From contig CM048846.1 of NCBI GenBank assembly GCA_026545225.1, forward strand, positions 51,266,270 to 51,330,269: a stretch of 64,000 bases of DNA, given 5' to 3'. Made by a program: the position numbers and the translations under genes. The DNA comes from Cornus controversa (taxonomy: Eukaryota; Streptophyta; Magnoliopsida; Cornales; Cornaceae). Shown one piece after another: positions 9,878-22,299 of this stretch. How positions within the stretch are numbered: the stretch's first letter is position 1; every line of letters starts with the position of its first letter. The notes beneath the pieces were generated by a model. It was not told where the DNA came from. It made no database searches and saw only the letters and a program-made list of their open reading frames with translations.

Positions 9878-12800
9878 TGTAATACCCCGGAAATTTGGAT
9901 GTCAATTATTTTAAGGAAATTTGAATTTGCTTTATATTATTATTATTATTATTTTATTTTATTTATTATTAATTCATGTGAAATGCAATGTCTCTATATT
10001 TTATCGTTTTATGTGAGTTGATTTTCTTTATATGCATTTTACCATTTCATGTGAATTGATAAGTTTGAATGTTATCATTTTATGTGAATTGTTATTTATT
10101 ATGTGTTGTTTTATTTAAATCTTTTAAATGCTTTGGTTTGGGCTAGGGAGGAATTTGGGCTGAAATGATTGGGCTAAGATTATGTTTAAAATGTTGGGCC
10201 AAGGTTATAATTATATTATTATTGCTTGTATTATTATTATTTGGATTTTATTTAGTTTTAGAAAAATAAATAATAGAATAATAATTAAGACAAAAAGGAA
10301 AAGAAAAGAAGAAGAAATTAGGGTTTGCCGTTGTTTTACGCACAGAACCAGAAGAGAGAAAACGAAAGAGAGAAGGGGGTGAGGATCGGGTGAACAAGTT
10401 AATCCGTCAGGAAAAAGGCAAGTTTAATTCTTCTCTTCCCCCTTGAATCCGTATGCATAGTCTAGGTTTGAGAATTTATTTATATTAAAAATTTGTAGTT
10501 GATTGCATGTTTATATTTTTCTGCTATTGATAAATTTCGTGAGATTATCTATGAGGATTGTATGTAGATTTAATTGGTTTTGTTCATATAAGGTTATATG
10601 CATATGTGTTCATGTATATGTATAGTGTGTTAAGGAAGAAATCATTCATGTATGCAATTTGTGAGAAATAAATGTTTAGTTGTGATCCTACTCTGTTGGA
10701 ATTAAATTGTAAACAACTCGAAATCTTTAGGAAAACAGATCGTGAACTATTGGGTTTTAAATTTTTTTAAATTTTGCGAAGAACCCTAGAACTTGTAAAT
10801 TAGGGGTTTTTGATTCGGACAATTTTTGATGGGGCTTTTTGTACCAATGGGTAGAGGGGATCAAGAGGAGAAGAACGGGGCAAAAATCAGAGCGAACGGA
10901 GGTCGGGGCACGCCGGAAAACACGCCGGAAAACCCCCCAGCGCGCTGCCATGCGCGCTGGGGAAGAACAGCTCCAGCGCGCGTGTTCCCCACGCGCGCCG
11001 CCGGCGCGTGGGGGCGCGTCCGGCCGGCGCCGGCGCCGGCCGGTGGCCGGAAAAGGGTTTTTGGGCCCCACTCACGGGGGCCCACCTCTGGGTCCAACAT
11101 GGGCCCATTCCGAATAGTTTTGATATTTCTTTTGTATTTTTGAAATTTTTGGAAAAATTTAAAAATTGGGAAAATCTTTTTTTAAAAATACTTTTATAAT
11201 TCTAAAAATTCCAAAAATTTTATGGTAACTTCCTGGAAGCTTAAGGAGCTTTGGGTTTAAATTTCATGTTGAAATGATTTACCATTCTCTTTAAATTAAT
11301 TTTTAAAGTGTCTAAAAACTGTTTTTTTTTAGCTTCTTTAATTTTAGAAAATACTTAGAAATTTCTAAAAATTCCGAAATTTTTACTGTAACTCTCTGGA
11401 GGCTAAATACACTTAGTTTTAAATTTTCAACTTAAAAGGATCTTTCCTTGTTCTTCAATTGATTTTTAAAGTGTCTAAAAGTTGGAATTTTCACTTTCTG
11501 TAATTTTAGGAAATAATTTTATAATTCCAAAAAATCCCAAATTTTTTCTGTAACTCTCTGGAGGCTAAATACACCTGGGTTTAAATTTACAACTCAAAAT
11601 GATCTGTCCTTGTTGTTCAATTGATTTTTAAAGTGTCTAAAAGTTGGATTTTTCACTTTCTGAAATTTTGGAAAATACTTTTATAATTCCAAAAATTCCC
11701 AAATTTTTGTGGTAACTTTCTGGAGGTTAAATAAACTTAGTTTTAAATTTTCATCTCGAAATGAGCTTCCCTTAGTGTTCAATGAATTTTTAAAGTGTCT
11801 AAAAGTTGGGTTTTCACCTTCTTTTATTTGTTGAAAATATTTCAAAAATTCTAGAAAATTCCAGAATGATTTAATAGGGTTCTGAGAAGTGGAATAGGCC
11901 CAGAAACCTAGATAAAAGTTAGGTTTAAACTCCCTCGTAGAATTGAGTGCATTGGAGGTTAAGTTGGGAAATTGCTTCTATAATGGATGCTTGGGTTATT
12001 TGGTTTATTTGAATATATTTTCCTTTAAGGATATAAATGCCCATCAAATACTTGATTATAGTCTACTTGTGAACGATTTGTCTTATGATGATAATTTCAT
12101 GTTGGATGATTTGAAATAACGGTTGTGCAAATTTAAATCATAATGCACCTTGTTATTTTATATTGCATATTGGAATGTATCTATGCATTTTATTTTGGCA
12201 TGTAAGGATTGCCCGGCGTGTCAGGATCGCCCATACCTAATAAGGTATCTATGTATTTTATTTGGCATGTAAGGATTGCCCGGCGTGTCAGGATCGCCCA
12301 TACCTAATAAGGTATCTATGCATTTTATTTGGCATGTCAGGATTGCCCGGCGTGTCAGGATCGCCCATACCTAATAAGGTATCTATACAATTTATTTGGC
12401 GTGTCAGGATCGCCCATATCTAATAAGGTATCTATATATGTATGCACATGTTTTCTTTATTTTGAACTTAAATAATATGTTCATTGTTGGATGATAAGGG
12501 TGTGTTGGAACAATGTATAAGATGATTTTACTTCTGAAAACATGAGCTAAATAGGAAATGACTAGTATGTATATATACCTATTAAAGTATCAAAAGATTA
12601 AATGATGGCATGTTAGGATTGCTTAAACTTGATATTATTTTATATTATGTTTATTTCTGCTGAACGTAAGGAATGTGTTCACGTTTGCATAATAAGGGTT
12701 TGGGTGGAATATTATAAATATTGACCTGTTGTTTTGGAAACACGAAACTGGGTAAAAGATTAACTTGTAGGTTAAATCTATAGACTTATTTTTGTGTCCC

Positions 12801-13284
12801 TTATACTGAGGGTATGTATATTGGTTCTCTGATTGGGATGTAGTAGATAGAACTTGCTCGTGGGTTTAACCCACTGTGTTGATATTTCAGGTTTCAGACA
12901 GGTTCCACCGCGAGGATAGAGTTTTAGGATTTGGTTGTAGCAGACGTCTCATCTCATCAGTTACAGGGTAGGAACTTGTCTTCTTCAAGAGTCATACTAT
13001 GAACTTTTGAGACTTTAATTGTTAGTATTAATTTTAGAAGTTAAAAACTTTTGTTCTTTCTGGTTAAGGGGTCCTTGGGTTACGGGACTTCCAAATTGTA
13101 TTACCAGAATATATTTATTTATTTATCAAGTATTTCAGTTAAATGGGATTTTTGTTCAGCTTTTAGCAATTATTTTATTTCTTTCTTTTGCATCTATGCT
13201 TGTTGCTACCAGTTGTATGTATCTCCCAGGTTTTGTGTATGAGACTGGCCACCTCATGCGCGAAATTTTATGGGGGGTATTTCA
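9878..13284 (+). repeat. Left LTR of the Tekay-type element
   Basis: 3,407 bases. Inside: a GC-rich, CpG-dense tract (10900-11060) in otherwise AT-rich DNA; about four ~162-base tandem units (11175-11830, TCTGGA recurring at 11395, 11557 and 11719); and three to four 67-base units (GGCATG/GGCGTG at 12197, 12264 and 12331, then a partial). LTRs over 3 kb are usual for Tekay/Del. Short open frames in the GC tract are not supported as genes. Confidence 0.9.
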
Positions 13285-16200
13285 TTTGGTATCAAAGCAT
13301 TCCAGGTTCAAGTATTCTCGGGTCTGTAGGGTCCATCGTAGGGTATCTTCCGCGTTGCGTATTCTGATAAATAGAATCTAAGTATAGGATTCATTGTACT
13401 CTATACATCTTAGTCTACTATTGGGGTCTTATGTAGATGTTACCCCGTAGGGGGAGGAAGGCGAACCACAACTAAGGTCAGGATAGTGTTCAGGATGGAA
13501 AGGTTGAACTTTCTCTCGATTTGGCAGCCATGGTAGTTTAGGTTATAGCTACAGGAATGGCGACTGCTTTTTAGAATCTGCAGCCACCACAACAACCACT
13601 ACAAATGGCGCATGTTCCATTACCAGTGGAACAGTCTAACAGTTGGGAATGATGCAAAACTCTTTCACATAAGGGAATTCCTAGACTTACAGAAGAAGGA
13701 CAGGACAATCGCAGGGTCGGAATAGGAGTTCTCCAATTTATCTTTGTTGCACCTGAGAAGGTGAACACTGAAGAGAAGAAAGTGAACTATTTTGTGAAGG
13801 GATTGATTTAGACTACTCAACAGGTCATTGTGGGTAATCTAGCTTATTCCACTTACACTCAGGCGGTTAATGCTGCATTGCAGCACTATCAAATAAGGAG
13901 GAATTATAGGAAATGATAGGGGAGAAACGAAATGATAGATACTCTTCTAGCCAGATAGAGGAAAGAAAAATGGAAATAGCAGGGCAATTTATTCAATAGA
14001 TGAACTATGGGAGGGTCTACAACATCATGCCATATGATGAGCAGACTCCTCAGGTTATTGAGGGTAGGGTTCCGATAAAGGTTAACTTTGATCGTGTTCT
14101 TATTTGAGACTGAGGCATCTCACTCTTTTGTGTCTCAGTCGTTTGTTAGGATACCGGGTATAATTACTTAGTCGTGTAGTTTTCAACTTACTATAACTAC
14201 ACCATTGGGAGTTAGTACAGTATTACGAGAACGATGTAGTCAAGTCACTATAGGCGTTGGCAATCTCAGGTTTTTGGCAGACCTATTGGTTCTAGACATG
14301 AATTCATATGATGTCATACTCGAGATGGATTTGTTATCGCATTATCATGCCCATGTCAATTGCCATGATTAGGTATTTCTTTTTGTTATACCGAGTCGGG
14401 AGGTGTATTTGGTTGCTATACCGCAATCAAATGAAGGGTCTAAAACTCGCCTATTCTTTAATAGTGAGAAGTCTCCGGAGGGAAATACGGTTTCTACGGA
14501 TCCCATTCCAGTGGTACGAGACTTTCAGGATGTGTTTTAGGAAATTCCAAGACTACTACCGAGTCGTGGGATAGACTTTGTAATTTACCTAGCTTCAGGC
14601 ACCAGGCCTACTTCTAGGTCAGAAGAGGATCATGCCAGACATCTTTGTATCATTTAATAGACACTGAAAGATCACCAGTTGTAGGCAAAGTTTGAGAAGT
14701 ATGATTTCTAGCAGAGGGAGGTGAAGTTCTTGGGTCATATAGTATTTGAGAAAGGATAGCGGTAGATCAAAGCAAGGTGTCCGCGATATGGAGTGGGGGC
14801 AACCTACCTCACCCATGGTGATTCGTAGTTTTCTGGGGTAGTTGGTTATTGTTGTAGGTTCAGTCAGGGCTTTTCGAAGATTGTTAGCCATCTCACCCAT
14901 GTACCTAACAAAAAGGTGTGCCTTTCGCTTCTAATGATTCTTGTTAGACGACATTTGATGAGTTAAAGAACAGGTTAACAACTGCACCTGTTCTAGTTAC
15001 CCTTTAGTGTGGCATTGAGTACTTAGTATGTACCGATGCATCATTGTAAGGTCTGGGGTGTGTGTGGACTCTGCCATGAGGACCTGGTGACATTATCTCT
15101 TGGGAAAGACTTTTGTTCAACGACCATAAGAGGTTGTAGCATATGTTCTCACAGGAAAAATGTTGATGATTTAGCTGATATTTTTGTACCATGTGTAGTG
15201 GTCACACCTACTATCATTTGGAGGGTAATTTCAGATCAGCTTACTGACCCGTAGTATGTAAAGAAGGTGGCTGAGTTAAAATCTGGATAGGTACCATTTT
15301 ATACAATGGGTACAGATAGAGGCGGGCATGATGAGTGAGGCCTACAGTTCTCAATTTTCGGTACGCTTGAGAGGGGATAAGATGTACCAAGACATGAAAT
15401 GACAGTTTTGGTGGGCAAGCATGAAGAGGGACATAACTATATTTGTTTCTAAATGCAACAGTGGTCAGATGATCAAGATTGATCACCAGAGACGCCGGAG
15501 TCTTTGCAACCACTGCCTATAACGGATTGAAAGTGGGAGAACATCTCTATGGATTTCAATGTGGGACTTCCCACCTCACAGCGAAACCATGATGTTATTT
15601 GGGTGATAGTGGACAGGCTGACAAAATTAGCACATTTCTTGCTGTACGCTTGAGTTACACCTTAGAGTAGTATGCGAAGCTTTACATTGCAGAGATAATG
15701 AAGCTTCATGGTGTGCCTTTGTCCATTCTATCAGATAGATATCTGAATTTTATTTCAGGGATTTAGGAGGGTTTTCAGCAGGCAATGGGTACAGCTCTGC
15801 ACCTCAGTACAACTAATTACCCTCAGACCGATGGTCAGACTGAGAGGGTTAATTAGATTCTGGAGGGTATTTTGTGAGCATGTGTACTTAACTTTAAGGG
15901 TAATTGAGAGAATTTCTTGCTGCTAGTTGAGTTTGTCTATAACAATAGTTATCAAAAGACTATTGGTATGGCACCATTAAAGACTCTGTACGGACGACCT
16001 GTAGATCATTGGGTTACTGGTTGGAAGTTAGAGAGAATAGGTTTTTGGGTCCTGAGTTCATCAAGGACACGTCAGAAATAGTTGTCCTTATTAGAGACCG
16101 TATGCGGACTGCATAGAGCAGATAGAAAAGTTATGCTGACCGAAGAACTCGTGCACTAGAGTTCAAGGTGGGGGATCAGGTTCTATTCAAGGTTTCTCCC

Positions 16201-16571
16201 ATGAAGGGAGTAATGCGGTTTGGAAAAAAAAAAAAGAAAAAAAAAGGGGAGGTTGTCACCTCGTTTTGTTTTTTTTGGCTCCTTTCATGATTACTGATGG
16301 GATCAGGGCAGTAGTGTATATAGAAATGTTATTAAACACAATGCACAGGGTGTATCATATCTTTTATGTATCTATGTTATGGAAATTTCGTAAGGAGGGT
16401 GTTATTGATCAACACATTGAGGTTAGGGAGATTGTAACTGTACTGTACTCATGAACGTAGGAATCAATTCCCTCATCTTAAGACTATTCCTTTAGTTCGG
16501 GTTCAGTGGAGTCACCACAATTAGGTGGAGTCCACTTGGGAAAAGGAGGATGAAATAAAAACAAAGTATCC

Positions 16572-16607
<36 letters not shown>

Positions 16608-16661
16608 CACAGGGATGAGCTGAATTCCGAGGACGGAATTCCTCTTTTTAGGGGGTAAGAA
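13285..16661 (+). other. Eroded Gypsy interior (gag-pol remnants)
   Basis: Domain scraps on the + strand in canonical order: gag near 13440-13920, aspartic-protease tail near 14290-14360 (wording like VILEMDLLSHYHAHVNC), start of reverse transcriptase near 14520-14640, RNase H area near 14700-15150, integrase near 15490-16000 (wording like NYPQTDGQTERVN) and a chromodomain-like end near 16480-16580. The central reverse-transcriptase region is largely absent. Many breaks; no part looks translatable at length. A 32-base poly-T run at about 16577-16607 lies just before the purine tract. Confidence 0.8.
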
Positions 16662-19600
16662 TGTAATACCCCGGAAATTTGGATGTCAATTATTTTAAGG
16701 AAATTTGAATTTGCTTTATATTATTATTATTATTATTTTATTTTATTTATTATTAATTCATGTGAAATGCAATGTCTCTATATTTTATCGTTTTATGTGA
16801 GTTGATTTTCTTTATATGCATTTTACCATTTCATGTGAATTGATAAGTTTGAATGTTATCATTTTATGTGAATTGTTATTTATTATGTGTTGTTTTATTT
16901 AAATCTTTTAAATGCTTTGGTTTGGGCTAGGGAGGAATTTGGGCTGAAATGATTGGGCTAAGATTATGTTTAAAATGTTGGGCCAAGGTTATAATTATAT
17001 TATTATTGCTTGTATTATTATTATTTGGATTTTATTTAGTTTTAGAAAAATAAATAATAGAATAATAATTAAGACAAAAAGGAAAAGAAAAGAAGAAGAA
17101 ATTAGGGTTTGCCGTTGTTTTACGCACAGAACCAGAAGAGAGAAAACGAAAGAGAGAAGGGGGTGAGGATCGGGTGAACAAGTTAATCCGTCAGGAAAAA
17201 GGCAAGTTTAATTCTTCTCTTCCCCCTTGAATCCGTATGCATAGTCTAGGTTTGAGAATTTATTTATATTAAAAATTTGTAGTTGATTGCATGTTTATAT
17301 TTTTCTGCTATTGATAAATTTCGTGAGATTATCTATGAGGATTGTATGTAGATTTAATTGGTTTTGTTCATATAAGGTTATATGCATATGTGTTCATGTA
17401 TATGTATAGTGTGTTAAGGAAGAAATCATTCATGTATGCAATTTGTGAGAAATAAATGTTTAGTTGTGATCCTACTCTGTTGGAATTAAATTGTAAACAA
17501 CTCGAAATCTTTAGGAAAACAGATCGTGAACTATTGGGTTTTAAATTTTTTTAAATTTTGCGAAGAACCCTAGAACTTGTAAATTAGGGGTTTTTGATTC
17601 GGACAATTTTTGATGGGGCTTTTTGTACCAATGGGTAGAGGGGATCAAGAGGAGAAGAACGGGGCAAAAATCAGAGCGAACGGAGGTCGGGGCACGCCGG
17701 AAAACACGCCGGAAAACCCCCCAGCGCGCTGCCATGCGCGCTGGGGAAGAACAGCTCCAGCGCGCGTGTTCCCCACGCGCGCCGCCGGCGCGTGGGGGCG
17801 CGTCCGGCCGGCGCCGGCGCCGGCCGGTGGCCGGAAAAGGGTTTTTGGGCCCCACTCACGGGGGCCCACCTCTGGGTCCAACATGGGCCCATTCCGAATA
17901 GTTTTGATATTTCTTTTGTATTTTTGAAATTTTTGGAAAAATTTAAAAATTGGGAAAATCTTTTTTTAAAAATACTTTTATAATTCTAAAAATTCCAAAA
18001 ATTTTATGGTAACTTCCTGGAAGCTTAAGGAGCTTTGGGTTTAAATTTCATGTTGAAATGATTTACCATTCTCTTTAAATTAATTTTTAAAGTGTCTAAA
18101 AACTGTTTTTTTTTAGCTTCTTTAATTTTAGAAAATACTTAGAAATTTCCAAAAATTCCGAAATTTTTACTGTAACTCTCTGGAGGCTAAATACACTTAG
18201 TTTTAAATTTTCAACTTAAAAGGATCTTTCCTTGTTCTTCAATTGATTTTTAAAGTGTCTAAAAGTTGGAATTTTCACTTTCTGTAATTTTAGGAAATAA
18301 TTTTATAATTCCAAAAAATCCCAAATTTTTTCTGTAACTCTCTGGAGGCTAAATACACCTGGGTTTAAATTTACAACTCAAAATGATCTGTCCTTGTTGT
18401 TCAATTGATTTTTAAAGTGTCTAAAAGTTGGATTTTTCACTTTCTGAAATTTTGGAAAATACTTTTATAATTCCAAAAATTCCCAAATTTTTGTGGTAAC
18501 TTTCTGGAGGTTAAATAAACTTAGTTTTAAATTTTCATCTCGAAATGAGCTTCCCTTAGTGTTCAATGAATTTTTAAAGTGTCTAAAAGTTGGGTTTTCA
18601 CCTTCTTTTATTTGTTGAAAATATTTCAAAAATTCTAGAAAATTCCAGAATGATTTAATAGGGTTCTGAGAAGTGGAATAGGCCCAGAAACCTAGATAAA
18701 AGTTAGGTTTAAACTCCCTCGTAGAATTGAGTGCATTGGAGGTTAAGTTGGGAAATTGCTTCTATAATGGATGCTTGGGTTATTTGGTTTATTTGAATAT
18801 ATTTTCCTTTAAGGATATAAATGCCCATCAAATACTTGATTATAGTCTACTTGTGAACGATTTGTCTTATGATGATAATTTCATGTTGGATGATTTGAAA
18901 TAACGGTTGTGCAAATTTAAATCATAATGCACCTTGTTATTTTATATTGCATATTGGAATGTATCTATGCATTTTATTTTGGCATGTAAGGATTGCCCGG
19001 CGTGTCAGGATCGCCCATACCTAATAAGGTATCTATGTATTTTATTTGGCATGTAAGGATTGCCCGGCGTGTCAGGATCGCCCATACCTAATAAGGTATC
19101 TATGCATTTTATTTGGCATGTCAGGATTGCCCGGCGTGTCAGGATCGCCCATACCTAATAAGGTATCTATACAATTTATTTGGCGTGTCAGGATCGCCCA
19201 TATCTAATAAGGTATCTATATATGTATGCACATGTTTTCTTTATTTTGAACTTAAATAATATGTTCATTGTTGGATGATAAGGGTGTGTTGGAACAATGT
19301 ATAAGATGATTTTACTTCTGAAAACATGAGCTAAATAGGAAATGACTAGTATGTATATATACCTATTAAAGTATCAAAAGATTAAATGATGGCATGTTAG
19401 GATTGCTTAAACTTGATATTATTTTATATTATGTTTATTTCTGCTGAACGTAAGGAATGTGTTCACGTTTGCATAATAAGGGTTTGGGTGGAATATTATA
19501 AATATTGACCTGTTGTTTTGGAAACACGAAACTGGGTAAAAGATTAACTTGTAGGTTAAATCTATAGACTTATTTTTGTGTCCCTTATACTGAGGGTATG

Positions 19601-20068
19601 TATATTGGTTCTCTGATTGGGATGTAGTAGATAGAACTTGCTCGTGGGTTTAACTCACTGTGTTGATATTTCAGGTTTCAGACAGGTTCCACCGCGAGGA
19701 TAGAGTTTTAGGATTTGGTTGTAGCAGACGTCTCATCTCATCAGTTACAGGGTAGGAACTTGTCTTCTTCAAGAGTCATACTATGAACTTTTGAGACTTT
19801 GATTGTTAGTATTAATTTTAGAAGTTAAAAACTTTTGTTCTTTCTGGTTAAGGGGTCATTGGGTTACGGGACTTCCAAATTGTATTACCAGAATATATTT
19901 ATTTATTTATCAAGTATTTCAGTTAAATGGGATTTTTGTTCAGCTTTTAGCAATTATTTTATTTCTTTCTTTTGCATCTATGCTTGTTGCTACCAGTTGT
20001 ATGTATCTCCCAGGTTTTGTGTATGAGACTGGCCACCTCATGCGCGAAATTTTATGGGGGGTATTTCA
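16662..20068 (+). repeat. Right LTR of the Tekay-type element
   Basis: The same length and content as the left LTR, offset by 6,784 bases. By eye I found only single-base differences near 11375/18159, 12874/19658, 13019/19803 and 13072/19856. It ends GGTATTTCA at 20068 and is followed by the GAAAC target duplication. Confidence 0.9.
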
Positions 20069-20073
20069 GAAAC

Positions 20074-20375
20074 ACCCGAAAAAAGCAAAGAAGTGGGGAA
20101 AGGGAAAGGAGGATAGATTATCTAGCAATTTCTGATTTTTAGGTACTCTGTTTTTATTTTCAGCAATTTTCTTTTTTCCTTTTTACTTCCTTTGAATTTT
20201 TGTTTGGTGGTAAAGTCAATTTATGGCTTAGATTGAGTAGGAACTCTATATAATTTGGTATTGCTAGGATTTATGAGATTATTATTATTATTGTTCTTGT
20301 TTTTAGACTAAGTTGCAGCAATAGAATTTGCTTTCCAATTTCTCCTTGTTACTTCCTGTATTGTTTGTTTTCATT
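20074..20375. other. Spacer, nothing recognised
   Basis: AT-rich sequence between the target duplication of the Gypsy element and the Cassandra element. No gene, repeat or structured RNA was recognised. Confidence 0.5.
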
Positions 20376-20440
20376 TTGATTGTAACGCCCCCACCCCACC
20401 CAACACAATATTGTCCGTTTTTAGCTCCCCCAGACCAAAG

Positions 20441-20512
20441 ACTTCCCAAGAGGTCACTCATCCTACTACTACCCCCAGCTAAGCATGCTTAACTACGGAG
20501 TTCTAATGGGTT
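20441..20512 (-). promoter_or_regulatory. 5S rRNA-derived segment, left Cassandra LTR
   Basis: The reverse complement follows the 3' two-thirds of plant 5S rRNA, with AGTTAAGCATGCTT (A-box area) kept and the C-box changed to GGATGAGTGACC. Divergent from cytosolic 5S, so not a functional rRNA gene. Confidence 0.8.
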
Positions 20513-20821
20513 GATGACCATCATGGCTTTAAATGTGTTGTGTCATAGAAGGGGGTGATAAACATACATATATCACTTCACTTCACCTGCCCAGATAATG
20601 TAAGATCGTGACATCTGTAGCCTGATAGTGTGGTAGCTCGCCCAGTGTCTCGCACCCACCTACATCACACCCTCCCACAGAGGTCGTCACCATCCACCCT
20701 CCTTGGGGGCCCAACGTCCCCGTTGGCACACTTTCGGTTAGACTCTGGCTCTGATACCATTTGTAACGCTCCCACCCCACCGGACACAATATTATCCGCT
20801 TTTGGCTCCCCCGGAACAGAA

Positions 20822-20893
20822 ACTTCCAAAGAGGTCACCCATCCTGGTACTACTCCTAATAAGCACACTTAACTATAGAGTTCTGATGGGATC
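20822..20893 (-). promoter_or_regulatory. 5S rRNA-derived segment, right (5') Cassandra LTR
   Basis: The reverse complement reads CCCATCAGAACTCTATAGTT, then AAGTGTGCTT, and keeps a perfect C-box GGATGGGTGACC. This is the LTR next to the primer site, so the better-kept box lies where transcription of the element would start. It matches 5S over about 70 bases with several substitutions. Confidence 0.8.
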
Positions 20894-21507
20894 ATGACCA
20901 TTACGACTTTAAAACGCGTTGTCATAAAAGGGTAATGAACATACATATAACACTTCATCTTCAACTGCCCAGGTGATGTGGGATCGTGACACCCATAGCC
21001 TACCAATGTGTTAGCTCGTTCTATGCCTCGCACCCGCCCAAAGAGATCGTCACATCGATACTTGCTGCATTCAACAAATCATTCGTCCTCTCTTGGTAAA
21101 TCAGCATCAGTTTGATATTAGATTATGTTTTGGCTTTCCCGTTCAATATGCCTACACGACAACAACTGAGAGGAGGATGTCATAGAATGCAGGTTGCAGT
21201 TGAACACCTTACTCCAACAAAACCAAAATCAAATAGAATTTTTTTGAAAATAAGTCGAATGTTGACTCAATAGTTGGGTAAATGTGCTATCAACCACCGA
21301 CTAACGACTCGCCGATTGATGACAACATTTAGGTTGATGATGTATTGAGCACCGGAATTATCACAAAAAAATCCATTCTATATTCCAGATCGCCATAGAT
21401 CAACCAATGAGCGGACTAACCGACGTTAGGAGACGAATATTAAAATTGAGATTCCTAAAGTTTACTCAGAGTCTTAAAGGTAGGGTTGTAAATGAACCAA
21501 GCTTTAA

Positions 21508-21802
21508 ACATTCCTCCTTTTCTCTCTTCCATTTAATTTTCTTCCTTCCTACCAAACGGAACATTATAGGAGGGAAAAAACAAAAGTCAAACGGTTTGTT
21601 CGAGTGTAATTTGACATAATATTAGAAAAGGTCAGTCAATTTAACCCAAATATATAAAACATTGGTCTTAATTTATTTTCTGGAAATGATATATATTTTG
21701 TTGTTGTTAAGTTTTGGAAATAATTTTTCTTGCAACCAATTCACATGTGAAATCCCCATAATTTGATATGATTTGACGAGGACAAAGTGAGCGAGTAAGT
21801 TT

Positions 21803-21841
<39 letters not shown>

Positions 21842-22297
21842 CAAAATATTGCTTTTCTAGGGATGTCTCATCCATTCCTCTTTCTCTCTCTTGTATTTAA
21901 TTTTCTTCCTTCCTACTAAACGGAAAGAAAAGAGATAAAGGTCAAACGGTCTCTCCGAATGTAATTTGACCTAATCTTACGAGAGGTCAGTCAATTTAAT
22001 CGAAATATACAATGACATTGGTCTTAATTTATTTTCTAGAAATGATATATATTTTGTTGTTGTTAAGTTGTGAAAATGATTTTTGTTGCAACCAATTCAC
22101 ACATGAAATCCCCGGAATTTGATATGATTTGACGAGAACAAAGTGAGTGAGTAAGTTTCAAAAAAGGAAAAAAGTCCAGTGTGGTCATTTTAAGTAAAAA
22201 GACAAAGAGGATAGAGTATGTGATTTTTTTTCTCAACGAGTTTTGATACAAACAAAGAAGTCCCTCCATATCTCATTCTCAAGTCAAGACTCAAGAC
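21508..22297. repeat. Duplicated AT-rich module, copies A and B
   Basis: Copy A (21508-21806) and copy B (from about 21873) share 'attttcttccttcctac', 'ggtcaaacggt' or 'agtcaaacggt', 'agtgtaatttgac', 'ggtcttaatttattttct', 'atttgatatgatttgacga' and 'caaagtgag'. Copy C starts at 23283 and a reversed fragment lies at 42230-42480. An (AT)n run (21805-21840) separates A from B. No coding capacity recognised; probably an unclassified repeat or segmental duplication. Confidence 0.65.
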
Positions 22298-22299
22298 CT

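Larger units (their letters stand above)
9878..20068 (+). mobile_element. Tekay/Del-type Ty3-Gypsy element, young but broken
   Basis: Complete LTR-to-LTR structure: LTRs 9878-13284 and 16662-20068 (3,407 bases each), both TGTAATACCCC...GGTATTTCA, with perfect GAAAC target duplications at 9873-9877 and 20069-20073. A Met-tRNA primer site (TGGTATCAAAGC, 13287-13298) follows the left LTR and a purine tract (GGGGGTAAGAA, 16651-16661) precedes the right. The 3.4-kb interior keeps scraps of gag, protease, reverse transcriptase, RNase H, integrase and chromodomain-like sequence in Tekay order, shorter than a full chromovirus interior. The LTRs differ at only about four places by eye, so insertion was very recent, yet the interior has many breaks. 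It must have been moved by proteins from another copy. Confidence 0.9.
20381..21054 (-). mobile_element. Cassandra TRIM retrotransposon (5S rRNA-bearing)
   Basis: Two LTRs, 20381-20691 and 20762-21054, both begin TGTAACGC.CCCACCCCACC on this strand. A reversed Met-tRNA primer site (GCTCTGATACCA, 20748-20759) touches the right LTR, so the element is on the minus strand with only about 70 interior bases. Each LTR holds a segment complementary to 5S rRNA. Flanks TTGAT (20376-20380) and TCGAT (21055-21059) are a target duplication with one change. This combination defines Cassandra, a non-coding TRIM known across vascular plants whose LTRs carry a 5S-type RNA polymerase III promoter. The two LTRs differ clearly, so this copy is old. 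Confidence 0.88.

Noticed and set aside
10757-11199. Overlapping Arg/Pro/Gly-rich open frames on both strands, repeated at 17541-17983
   Set aside because: They arise from the GC-rich hairpin tract of the Tekay LTR, where stops are rare by composition; no family resemblance.
20441-20893. Two 5S rRNA-like stretches as true 5S rRNA genes
   Set aside because: They cover only part of 5S, differ at many bases, and sit inside paired LTRs with a primer site, which fits a Cassandra element.
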